Shown here piece by piece: positions 1 through 6,994 of a stretch of DNA of 20,340 bases (position 1 is the first letter of the stretch; every line of letters begins with the position of its first letter). Position numbers and translations under genes: made by a program. The stretch is taken from positions 1-20,340 of the IMG/VR virus record IMGVR_UViG_3300033153_003908. The stretch is one strand, 5' to 3'. Source of the DNA: a virus. Below the pieces are notes generated by a model that worked only from the letters and a program-made list of their open reading frames with translations, ran no database searches and was not told the origin of the DNA.

Positions 1-45
1 CTCTAAAAAGTGTTTTGTTGTTTCTGCTGGTTTAGTATATCCCAT
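1..45 (-). CDS. 5' fragment of an uncharacterised CDS cut by the window edge
   Basis: An ATG at 45-43 opens a frame that runs off the left end of the window; the 15 visible codons begin MGYTKPAETT. The start follows an A-rich tract, as for the other genes here, and lies 18 nt after the stop of the preceding gene, so it is probably the next gene of the same operon. Too little is visible to suggest a function. Confidence 0.5.
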   Translation of the reverse strand, partial: MGYTKPAETTKHFLE

Positions 46-63
46 TTTTTTAATTTTAGTTAT

Positions 64-303
64 TTATAATACAATTTTATTTAAAGGTGTTCTATCTACC
101 TCTCTTAGTGAAAAATGTCTTTCTACTAATTTTTTATTTATATAGTCTTCAAATCTACTAGTATCAAAGTCACCATTATATGCACGGCAAACTTTACTAA
201 TATGTCTTATGACTTCTTCTCTACTATCTTTACCAAGATCCATAGCTGCTATAGCATCTGCTAAAGCAACAAAATGGGCCCTAGTTAATGGTGCTCCTCT
301 CAT
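64..303 (-). CDS. Small uncharacterised phage protein (79 aa)
   Basis: This is a 79-residue soluble protein with no signal peptide, membrane segment or recognisable catalytic motif. The N-terminal half looks helical (TRAHFVALADAIAAMD) and is followed by a short charged region. The ATG at 303 lies only 4 nt after the polymerase stop codon, so it is very probably co-transcribed and perhaps translationally coupled with the polymerase. I do not recognise a family with confidence. Its position directly after the polymerase hints at a replication or accessory role, but that is inference only. Confidence 0.7.
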   Translation of the reverse strand: MRGAPLTRAHFVALADAIAAMDLGKDSREEVIRHISKVCRAYNGDFDTSRFEDYINKKLVERHFSLREVDRTPLNKIVL

Positions 304-307
304 ATAT

Positions 308-2302
308 TTAATTAAATAAAGTTAATTGATTTGAGTCAATACCAATAATATTATCAAGCTCCTTTTCCACAGCATGTAAATAATAATCAACATTTACATC
401 ATAGTCTTTCCATTTAGGTTTTAATTCTGCATTATTAAAAATAGTTTGCATCCACCTGCCTGCTTCAAGTTGTATTTCCCGTAGATCTTTAGAGTTAACT
501 TTAATAATTTTTTTCCCATCATTAGATATATAGTATCTATTTATTTTTTGAAGTTTATCTTCATAAGCTTCTTGTTTACTTATATATCGTGCAACCATTT
601 GCCAATCACCTTTAGATTTACCACCTATGCAGTAATCTAGAATATTTTTATTAGTTTTTAAATATTCTTCAGGTAATGTCCCAAATACAAAATAATTATA
701 AATTGCTTTAGGAATTACTAGCTTAGATTTGTTTTTATGAAGTTGTAAATTATTAAACTCAAACCTACCCTTACATTTTGTAGGAGCATAATAAAACTTA
801 TTACCATTGACTCTGTATAAGTAATGAGGATTTTTAGCTTTTATATCTCTCCACTGGGCCATATCAACCTCTTTATAGTCAAATATTCCAATATAATTGT
901 TAACATCTGCTAAGATAAGTTGCTGATACTCATCATGTTCAAGATTTAGATTAGTAATTTCCTCCCATTTTTTACATATTTCCATGTATTGAGGAATATG
1001 CTTTCTTAATATAAGTGTCTCAATACCATCTGTGTTATGCATAATAGGAAATGCCTCTGGGATCTCTTCCATAACCATTTCATATAACATCATAAGACTT
1101 AACTGTCCATTGACGGTTACACGCATAGTAAACTCAGGATCATATAAGAATGCATTTTTATCATTACTTAAACCATAAGTTGAATTTAAAATGATCTTAT
1201 AAATATAATTCATATGATTACTTTTAGGAATCTTTCTCCTTTCAGTATAAAACCATTCATATAATGCACAAAACTTTTCTTTAGGAAGATGTGCGGGTGA
1301 CCATTCATTTCTTATAGCAAGATTAGGATAGAAACTAGTGACATCTGATGACATTATAATTCTATCTTTATCTGATTTATATACACCAGGTGTAGCAGCC
1401 CCATGAACACCTCCTAATCCAAAATCTGTTTTGATTCCCTTATAAGTAACAGAATATTTAAAACTTCCTTTGGTTCTTTCAGGATCCAATTCAACAGTTT
1501 TGAATTTTTCTAGAAGTAATTTAAACTGAGGAGTACTAAATTCAGTATAAGGTAAAATAATATCTTTTACTTTTATAATATCTCTATAGGTCCTTAGTTT
1601 TTTAAGTTCATACTTAGAAATATTAAGTTCTTTACTTAAATAAAAGGTAAACAATTCTTTACTGATTCTGGGTTCAGATGCATTCACTAAGTTTATATTA
1701 TACATTTTTGATAACTCTAATCTAAGCTGTAGATCAGATTTAGATCTTTTATATATTGCTTCAGTTGACTCAACATCATTAATACAATATGTAATGATAG
1801 TATCCCACTGCCTGGTGGATTCAATCATTGTTTCATGATGAATAGGCATATCAATTATATTTTCCCAATCCATACTATATTGGATCCATTTAAGAGAACT
1901 TCTCTTTGCAGGATTGTCCCAATGATTTAATTTAAAGACATCTATTTGTTTAATAGTCATTTGCCATTCAGGATAATCTAAAAATTCTCTCCTATTACTT
2001 CTACTAATAGTTTCTTGAGCATATTCATAAATATCATGAGCAATAAGCTTAGGACTTAACTGTCTTAGTCTATTGTGATTAGCTAATATATAATGAGTGA
2101 TCTGAGCATCAAAGGCCAAGCCATTGTATGATATGTGCCACTCTTTTTTATTCTTATTTTTAATTAGAAATTTAACTAACTTATCAAAGTCATTTTGCAT
2201 CTTACAAACAGAGAATATATGTAATTCTCCTGATTTATAATGTTTAAAGATTCCAATAAAACAATTGATAAGTGTTTCATAATCCATTATGTAATGATTC
2301 AT
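308..2302 (-). CDS. Family B DNA polymerase with 3'-5' exonuclease domain
   Basis: This is the replicative DNA polymerase candidate, 664 aa, short for a cellular family B enzyme but normal for phage versions. The exonuclease motifs are in order: Exo I D7-Y-E9, Exo II N60xxxF-D65, Exo III Y172xxxD176. The polymerase motifs follow: YxGG-like GLGGVHGA near 295-302, motif A DVTSFYP (D320), motif B K369xxxNSxYG (to G377), motif C N423-T-D425-G, and a thumb KCKG near 510. Motif C has Asn where family B usually has the first Asp of DTD; the second, metal-binding Asp is kept. The spacing between motifs A and B is short. The ATG at 2302 comes about 15 nt after the U-run of a strong terminator hairpin, so the gene may need its own promoter or readthrough. 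The polymerase call is firm; the exact subfamily is not. Confidence 0.95.
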   Translation of the reverse strand: MNHYIMDYETLINCFIGIFKHYKSGELHIFSVCKMQNDFDKLVKFLIKNKNKKEWHISYNGLAFDAQITHYILANHNRLRQLSPKLIAHDIYEYAQETISRSNRREFLDYPEWQMTIKQIDVFKLNHWDNPAKRSSLKWIQYSMDWENIIDMPIHHETMIESTRQWDTIITYCINDVESTEAIYKRSKSDLQLRLELSKMYNINLVNASEPRISKELFTFYLSKELNISKYELKKLRTYRDIIKVKDIILPYTEFSTPQFKLLLEKFKTVELDPERTKGSFKYSVTYKGIKTDFGLGGVHGAATPGVYKSDKDRIIMSSDVTSFYPNLAIRNEWSPAHLPKEKFCALYEWFYTERRKIPKSNHMNYIYKIILNSTYGLSNDKNAFLYDPEFTMRVTVNGQLSLMMLYEMVMEEIPEAFPIMHNTDGIETLILRKHIPQYMEICKKWEEITNLNLEHDEYQQLILADVNNYIGIFDYKEVDMAQWRDIKAKNPHYLYRVNGNKFYYAPTKCKGRFEFNNLQLHKNKSKLVIPKAIYNYFVFGTLPEEYLKTNKNILDYCIGGKSKGDWQMVARYISKQEAYEDKLQKINRYYISNDGKKIIKVNSKDLREIQLEAGRWMQTIFNNAELKPKWKDYDVNVDYYLHAVEKELDNIIGIDSNQLTLFN

Positions 2303-2316
2303 ACACTTATATTTAT

Positions 2317-2343
2317 AAAAAAAAGGGAGACAAGCTCCCTTTT
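2317..2343 (-). terminator. Intrinsic terminator between the 149-aa gene and the polymerase gene
   Basis: On the minus strand the sequence reads AAAAGGGAG-CTTGT-CTCCC followed by a run of T. This is a perfect 9-bp stem (2321-2329 with 2335-2343) with a 5-nt loop and an uninterrupted minus-strand U-run at 2324-2317. It should end transcripts coming from the operon upstream. The plus-strand version also has a stem but a shorter T tract, so it is weaker in that direction. Confidence 0.85.
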
Positions 2344-2362
2344 CTTACACACACTTAAAGAA

Positions 2363-2376
2363 GGTCAGAATTGACC
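2363..2376. promoter_or_regulatory. Short inverted repeat in the intergenic region before the polymerase gene
   Basis: GGTCA and TGACC form a 5-bp inverted repeat round a 4-nt centre (GAAT), just after the stop of the 149-aa gene and before the terminator. It could be an operator half-site pair or a small RNA hairpin. It has no T-run of its own. Only the symmetry is observed; a regulatory role is inference. Confidence 0.3.
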
Positions 2377-2379
2377 AGA

Positions 2380-2829
2380 TTAAACTTTTTCAGTTAATCC
2401 TTTCTCAGCAGGTAAAACAAGATTTGATATCCCATTTTTTCTTTCTTCTGCTTTCAGAAAGGTTTTATAATCAAATTTGGATGCATTTACTGCAAATAAT
2501 TTAACAAATTCTTCTATTTCTTTTTCAATATTAACATAGAATTCAGAGAATGTATCTACTAGAACTCTTTGTTCTTTAATAGTTTTTCCATTTTCACGTT
2601 TTTGCATTTTGAGCCTAACAGGATCTCCATTATCATCTAACTTAGGGACCATATGATATGATCCTTTATGTGTTTTAGTAATGATAGCTAAGATCTTAGA
2701 TTCAGGATCAAATAAAGCTTCAACATAAGGACAATTTAATGTTATAGGAATAAGACTAAAAGATTTATTATTCCTAAACGCTGATGTTACAAGCATCATA
2801 TTTTTACCAATTTCAGCATTATTATTCAT
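2380..2829 (-). CDS. Uncharacterised conserved-looking phage protein (149 aa)
   Basis: This is a soluble 149-residue protein with a beta-rich N-terminal half (SFSLIPITLNCPYVEALFDP, then ILAIITKTHKGSYHMVPKLD). An acidic helical segment follows (FYVNIEKEIEEFVKLFAV near residues 97-114), then a charged tail. There is no catalytic motif, signal peptide or membrane segment. The start ATG at 2829 lies 11 nt after the stop of the preceding gene and follows an A-rich tract. It is the last gene before the terminator at 2317-2343. Its place between the nuclease and polymerase genes suggests nucleic-acid metabolism, but I do not recognise a domain and assign no function. Confidence 0.8.
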   Translation of the reverse strand: MNNNAEIGKNMMLVTSAFRNNKSFSLIPITLNCPYVEALFDPESKILAIITKTHKGSYHMVPKLDDNGDPVRLKMQKRENGKTIKEQRVLVDTFSEFYVNIEKEIEEFVKLFAVNASKFDYKTFLKAEERKNGISNLVLPAEKGLTEKV

Positions 2830-2840
2830 ATAAATTTATT

Positions 2841-3422
2841 TTATTTATTAGACTCCAAAGATACTGAATTATTTTTAAATAAATTTAGTTCAGGAAGTTC
2901 AATTTGTAAGCATTCTTTGTTTAAATCTGGTTTACTACATAATTCATAAACTTTTTCAATAGTATCTACCTTGACACCTAGATGAGAAGCATAGAGATCA
3001 TGATATTCTTCAGGGTTAATATAACTTTGTATATACTCTGATATAGTACCCACAGACCCAAAAAATTTAGATATTAAAGTTTTAGTTTTAATACTAAATT
3101 TTGAATATTTTCCAAGTTTAAACATATCTAAGTCATGTCTAAACTTACTATAATCATAGATATAAAGATGTAAATCATTTTCTAATTCATAATACTCTTC
3201 AAAAAGTTTATGAGATAGTAAATATTTTTGTTCAAATATTCTATAATTTTCAGTATCCTCAGTAGCATATAAACAAATAAATTTCAAGTTTTCTTCATCA
3301 TGTATACCTTTCCAGGAAATATAAGTTTCTGCAGGTACATATCTCACTCCCTTCTTAATATTAAGAAGAGGATAAAGAAAAACTTTACTTTTTTGAAAAT
3401 ATTCTGAGTATACTTTTTTCAT
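2841..3422 (-). CDS. Uncharacterised phage protein (193 aa)
   Basis: This is a soluble 193-aa protein rich in Tyr, Phe and Lys. The N-terminus (YFQKSKVFLYPLLNIKKG) is followed by a segment with Trp and acidic residues (ETYISWKGIHDEEN), then a mainly helical C-terminal half. There is no membrane span, zinc-binding cysteine set or nucleotide-binding motif. The ATG at 3422-3420 overlaps a TAA at 3424-3422 that ends the in-frame continuation of the upstream nuclease gene (a TAATG junction), which suggests ancestral translational coupling to that nuclease. I do not recognise the family. A nuclease partner is possible from the coupling alone. Confidence 0.8.
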   Translation of the reverse strand: MKKVYSEYFQKSKVFLYPLLNIKKGVRYVPAETYISWKGIHDEENLKFICLYATEDTENYRIFEQKYLLSHKLFEEYYELENDLHLYIYDYSKFRHDLDMFKLGKYSKFSIKTKTLISKFFGSVGTISEYIQSYINPEEYHDLYASHLGVKVDTIEKVYELCSKPDLNKECLQIELPELNLFKNNSVSLESNK

Positions 3423-3493
3423 TATAAATACACTAATCCATTACTAAATTCATAAGGTAAGTTATACTTTTTTTCTTTATAATGGTAGTCAAC
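3422..3493 (-). other. In-frame continuation of the nuclease gene beyond its TAA (22 codons)
   Basis: After the TAA at 3496-3494 the nuclease frame stays open as VDYHYKEKKYNLPYEFSN and four more residues, then ends in TAA at 3424-3422, which overlaps the next gene's ATG as TAATG. In this tightly packed operon a 71-nt gap is unusual, and the exact junction is the type seen between other genes here. This is best read as a C-terminal tail lost by a point change or reached by readthrough. No separate function is claimed. Confidence 0.5.
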
Positions 3494-4348
3494 TTAAACT
3501 TGATTATACTTATCTATAACTACAAAATTAAATAATATTTTATACTTTTCACATTTTTCATCACAATTAGCTAATACTAATTGTACATAAACAGCTGCTT
3601 GCAACCAATAGTTATAGTAATCAATTGAATCACTAAAATCTGCTAGAGTACGGGCTGTTGTTTTAAGATCCACAATTGTTATTATTTTAGCTTCATGATC
3701 AATATCATAATAATCAATGATTCCTTTCAAACCAAACTCAAAATCAGTTAGTTTACACTCTAACCATTTTTCTTTATAAACTTCTAATGTATCTAACTCA
3801 AAATCAGTTACACCTTTATTGAATAATTGCATCACAGATTCTGTATCTTGAATAATTGCTGCCTTCTCTGTACATTTTTGGATAGTTTCATTATCTACTA
3901 CATCCTTACCACTAGAACAAATGAACTTATAATACTCCTGATTTTCAGTAGTTTGTATCTTTTCTAATCTTTTAGTATCCTCCTTGAAAGACTGATACAG
4001 GTTTTCTTCTTTAAGTACTGCTAATATAACTGTGTCAAGTTTATTAAGATCATTATTATTACTTTGACCTCCTACATCCCTAACAGATTTAAGAATTTTT
4101 TTAATATTATCTGATGGGACCTTTCCTGGAACAATATCAAAGAAATCAGTTAATTTCTCAGGTTCAAACATTAGACAGTGAAGTAACTTTCCTTCAATTA
4201 AATGTTTATCTGTTCTGATCTCACGATCTTTAAGTATATAGTCTTTATAAAACAAAGTTGGTGAAAACATCAACTTGTTTATAGAAGAATAACTAAAATT
4301 AAATGGTTGTGCATAAAATGCAGCTTCTTTTTGTTTATCTATTTTCAT
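3494..4348 (-). CDS. PD-(D/E)XK nuclease (RecE/Exo VIII/Cas4-like), possibly C-terminally truncated
   Basis: This is a likely DNA exonuclease for recombination or end resection. The N-terminal SYSSINKLMFSP (19-30) resembles the start of RecE/Cas4-type nucleases. The catalytic set is in order: H57 in KLLHCLMFEPEKL, D212 in GIIDYYD, D227-L-K229 in the IVDLKTT strand, and Q250xxxY254 in WLQAAVYVQL. The four-cysteine cluster of true Cas4 is not seen. The frame stops at TAA 3496-3494 after DKYNQV. Beyond this stop the same frame continues for 22 sense codons and ends at a TAA overlapping the ATG of the next gene. That continuation suggests an original protein of about 307 aa, with a nonsense change, sequence error or readthrough. 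The catalytic core is complete either way. Confidence 0.9.
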   Translation of the reverse strand: MKIDKQKEAAFYAQPFNFSYSSINKLMFSPTLFYKDYILKDREIRTDKHLIEGKLLHCLMFEPEKLTDFFDIVPGKVPSDNIKKILKSVRDVGGQSNNNDLNKLDTVILAVLKEENLYQSFKEDTKRLEKIQTTENQEYYKFICSSGKDVVDNETIQKCTEKAAIIQDTESVMQLFNKGVTDFELDTLEVYKEKWLECKLTDFEFGLKGIIDYYDIDHEAKIITIVDLKTTARTLADFSDSIDYYNYWLQAAVYVQLVLANCDEKCEKYKILFNFVVIDKYNQV

Positions 4349-4365
4349 ATTCTTATTATTTAAAA

Positions 4366-4680
4366 TAACAGAGGATGGGATACATAGTCTCCAACTATGT
4401 ACCCCACAATTATGGCAACTCCTCTGTCAATAAAATTAGTAATGCAGTAACTTAACTTTATAGACCGTCTTCTCATGTCAGGGATTGCTCCGTTCCATGT
4501 TCATATTGACCCGTAGGTCTTACAAGATACAGGAGTCTTCCCTCCGTTCTCCACACTACTCCTACTTAGGGCTTTTGTTTTACATCTAATTATCTTCATA
4601 CCGTAGTACAGACAAACATTTTGCAGGTAACCTAAATCCAGAACTGTGTACACCAGCGTTACTTACATTACTAATAAATT
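4366..4680 (-). ncRNA. Putative structured noncoding RNA (unidentified class)
   Basis: This lies in a 425-nt gene-free stretch that is visibly G+C-richer than the flanking genes (53 of 120 bases at 4441-4560; the coding line at 5041-5100 has 11 of 60). On the minus strand a long-range helix pairs 4675-4658 with 4451-4435: 6 bp, a small internal loop, then 10-11 bp, enclosing about 200 nt. Inside are two C(UACG)G tetraloop hairpins (4610-4597 and 4519-4508), a GCAA-capped hairpin (4491-4482) and AGGAGT/ACTCCT pairing (4564-4559 with 4536-4531). On the 3' side ACAGAGG/CCTCTGT (4427-4421 with 4374-4368) encloses a 12-bp hairpin (4406-4395 with 4387-4376, 7-nt loop). UACG loops form only on the minus strand, which fixes the orientation. 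It does not match tRNA, tmRNA, RNase P or group I intron signatures that I can recall. Confidence 0.6.
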
Positions 4681-4683
4681 AAA

Positions 4684-4771
4684 AAGGGGCAACCTCTGCA
4701 CCACGCAAATGTGTTATGGGTTATTAAGCTCATCCTGCCACGTCTGGACTTATGTGCTTCAACACCCCCTT
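4684..4771 (-). other. Stem-closed element with U-run, 5' of the putative ncRNA
   Basis: On the minus strand AAGGGG (4771-4766) pairs with CCCCTT (4689-4684), followed by five T (4685-4681). Within the roughly 76-nt interior GCAC (4757-4754) can pair with GTGC (4701-4698). It begins directly after the stop codon of the upstream gene (4776-4774). It could be a terminator with a large structured loop for the AAA+/VWA operon, or the 5' domain or processing element of the downstream RNA. The loop is far longer than in ordinary intrinsic terminators, so the role is uncertain. Confidence 0.4.
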
Positions 4772-4773
4772 AT

Positions 4774-5967
4774 TTAAAATGGTAAAGGACTTTCCTCCTT
4801 ATATTTAATTTTATTTATATCAGTACTTAATATTTTCTTACTAAATTCATCTCTTAAAATTAAAGAGGATGGATCTATTTTAAATACTGAATTAGCTTTA
4901 ACACCATACTGTCCTTCAAATACATTTTTAAATAAACTACATGCAATTGTATTAACAGCAAATTCTGTTAAAGCATTATCTTCTATCAAATGTTTTACAA
5001 TTTGATCAAATGCACCTACATAATGAAAACCATAAGTATTAATATACTTGTTATATTTATTCTTTAATGCTTTAAAATTAACATGATTCCAAGATTTACA
5101 ATTTTTCAGCTCATTACTATGAAAATAAAACAAAAGACTTAAAAAAGTTTTTGATTCTTCAGAATTACAATTTGCCATTATTTCTAAACCCATTGTAACA
5201 TTTTCCTGATCACTACTACTAATCATTTTAATTATATTGCTATAATATTCACTATTTAATATCAGTGAATCAGAAGTAGCTGATTTATTTAAATCTGTAT
5301 CCCAAACTAATTTATCTTTATGTTTAAGAATAGAATGATATTTAGGTATTTCAGAGTTTTTAATATACCACATATATCCACTTGAATCAGCTATTTCTAA
5401 AGAGGATAAATAATCTTTAACTATTTTACCCACATCCTTACTCCAATAGTAGGATGCATTATACCATCTTACTTTATCTTCTGGACCAATATTATTTAGA
5501 AAAGTTTCAATTTTATCAATTGAACCAGGTGTAAAAACATTTTTATTTATACCTTCTTCAAATTTTTTAAAACTTTCAGCTTGATTTCTAACACATGATT
5601 TTCCCCATGTATGATCTGTTAAATTATCCATATAATTTAAAGATAAAACAGCTAGAGTAGCTACCTCTATATCTCTAACTACCTTAGCATTATATTTATC
5701 ACATAGTATTTTAACTTTATCTCTAGGTAATGTAAGTTTAGGAAATCTATAAATTTTTGCATTTTGTAATAAAGAATCACTATAAGCTATACTAAATAAT
5801 TCTTTTAGTGAATGTGATACTTCATGCTCATGATAACCATAACTTTGTTTATTATACATATATAATCCTAAACATTGTAATTCAATACATTCTTCATATA
5901 ATCTACTATTGCTTTCTGAATGATGAGGATTAAATTTTAATTCCCATATTCTATTTTTGTATTCCAT
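4774..5967 (-). CDS. Uncharacterised protein of the AAA+/VWA module, with a DxEN repeat-like motif (397 aa)
   Basis: This is a soluble 397-aa protein with no signal peptide or catalytic motif. Residues 247-288 (KMISSSDQENVTMGLEIMAN and the helix after it) look like a HEAT/ARM-style helical pair. They match a segment in the next upstream protein (about 220-262) and one in the 127-aa protein at 9428-9811 (18-51). The N-terminus has a His-rich stretch (NPHHSES, later GYHEHEVSHS near 44-53), which could bind metal but forms no known motif. The start overlaps the end of the 347-aa gene by 17 nt, so they are probably translated together. It is the last gene before the structured noncoding region. 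It is likely an adaptor or substrate of the neighbouring ATPase/VWA pair, which is inference from neighbourhood and shared motif only. Confidence 0.75.
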   Translation of the reverse strand: MEYKNRIWELKFNPHHSESNSRLYEECIELQCLGLYMYNKQSYGYHEHEVSHSLKELFSIAYSDSLLQNAKIYRFPKLTLPRDKVKILCDKYNAKVVRDIEVATLAVLSLNYMDNLTDHTWGKSCVRNQAESFKKFEEGINKNVFTPGSIDKIETFLNNIGPEDKVRWYNASYYWSKDVGKIVKDYLSSLEIADSSGYMWYIKNSEIPKYHSILKHKDKLVWDTDLNKSATSDSLILNSEYYSNIIKMISSSDQENVTMGLEIMANCNSEESKTFLSLLFYFHSNELKNCKSWNHVNFKALKNKYNKYINTYGFHYVGAFDQIVKHLIEDNALTEFAVNTIACSLFKNVFEGQYGVKANSVFKIDPSSLILRDEFSKKILSTDINKIKYKEESPLPF

Positions 5968-6994
5968 TTGATTTATTTTTTATGTATTTTCTATATTCAG
6001 GTTTTACTTGAACCTTAAAAACATATAAGTTCCTATTATCAATTCTTATTTCTCTTCTTACAATAGGTTCTAGATATCTAAAATTAGTAGGATCTAATAA
6101 TTCATTTTCTTCTAACCATAAAATCATACTTTCAGCAGATCTATAATATAAACCTGATAGATCTGCTTTTCCACACCAATGTTGTACATCTTTATTTCTA
6201 TTTAATTTATATATACGTGATTGTGTTCTTTGAGCTAATTCCCATAATAAATGATAATTTTTAGTATAATCTATAGTAGGAAGTAATTTTCCTGCCATTT
6301 CTATATTTTCTTCATTTCCACTATTTAATTGACTTGAAATATCATCTAATAATTGTTGTGTTAATACTTGTTTAGTAGCACTTTGATCAATTACATCATT
6401 TACAGACATTACTGAAACAGATTCTATTTTAATTCTATGAGCTAAATTAACACACATTCCTGTGAACATATAACCTTCTAATACAGAGTCATATTCTTCA
6501 TTCCATAAATTAAAATTAAATTTATCATCATATATTACAGGATATTTATGCTCATCAAAATATTCACCTATCTTACTATTATTTTTTGCATAAGTTAATG
6601 CATCATAATTCCACATTTTAGCCATCAATCTACTTGTTTGAATAGTATTTCCATCTCTAAGATCTGTACTAAAGTTACTATGTGTTATAACAAGATCACA
6701 ATCAGTATAATCATTTGTCAATACAATACCATGTTCTTTTAAGTTAGCACGTATTCTTGTAATAGAAATAGGAGATTTAGGTAATAAAAAAGCTCTTTTT
6801 TCAGTAGTATATACACAATGTGAAGGAGAAAATTGTTCTTTTATTAGAATATATGTTTGTTCAGAATCAGACATAATTATAGTTGCTATATCTCTTCCTC
6901 CTTGATTAGAAGCTACTCCATAACGAGGAGCAGCTTCTAAATTCCAAAATTTTAATGCATCATTATCAAATTCTTGATGTACGGATTTACTCAT
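5951..6994 (-). CDS. Uncharacterised protein of the AAA+/VWA module (347 aa)
   Basis: This is a soluble 347-aa protein. Residues about 35-110 look alpha/beta (IATIIMSDSEQTYILI, then ISITRIRANLKEHGIVLTND and DCDLVITHSN). This loosely recalls a BRCT-like or Rossmann-type fold, but the similarity is weak. Residues 214-262 (LLDDISSQLNSGNEENIEMA and the following helix) share the S-x-D/N-x-E-N-I/V motif with the two other module proteins. The ATG at 6994 overlaps the TGA of the ATPase gene as ATGA, which indicates direct translational coupling to the ATPase. The C-terminus is basic. No enzymatic residues are recognisable. A role as partner or adaptor of the ATPase is plausible from the coupling. 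Confidence 0.75.
   Translation of the reverse strand: MSKSVHQEFDNDALKFWNLEAAPRYGVASNQGGRDIATIIMSDSEQTYILIKEQFSPSHCVYTTEKRAFLLPKSPISITRIRANLKEHGIVLTNDYTDCDLVITHSNFSTDLRDGNTIQTSRLMAKMWNYDALTYAKNNSKIGEYFDEHKYPVIYDDKFNFNLWNEEYDSVLEGYMFTGMCVNLAHRIKIESVSVMSVNDVIDQSATKQVLTQQLLDDISSQLNSGNEENIEMAGKLLPTIDYTKNYHLLWELAQRTQSRIYKLNRNKDVQHWCGKADLSGLYYRSAESMILWLEENELLDPTNFRYLEPIVRREIRIDNRNLYVFKVQVKPEYRKYIKNKSNGIQK

Noticed and set aside
3735-3810. 16-nt direct repeat (aactcaaaatcagtta) at 3735-3750 and 3795-3810
   Set aside because: It is in frame in the nuclease gene and encodes TDFE twice; one pair of short copies in coding DNA is not evidence for a mobile or regulatory repeat.
4368-4427. tRNA-like arrangement: 7-bp ACAGAGG/CCTCTGT closing stem and a 7-nt loop on a long stem
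   Set aside because: The hairpin stem is about 12 bp instead of 5, there is no T-arm with a TTCRA loop, no clear D-arm and no CCA. It was treated as part of a larger structured RNA.
4366-4771. Group I intron or other self-splicing element
   Set aside because: GGAGACTA near 4392-4385 recalls the R element, but no matching S element (AAGATATAGTC type) follows. The flanking genes are complete and different, so nothing is interrupted.
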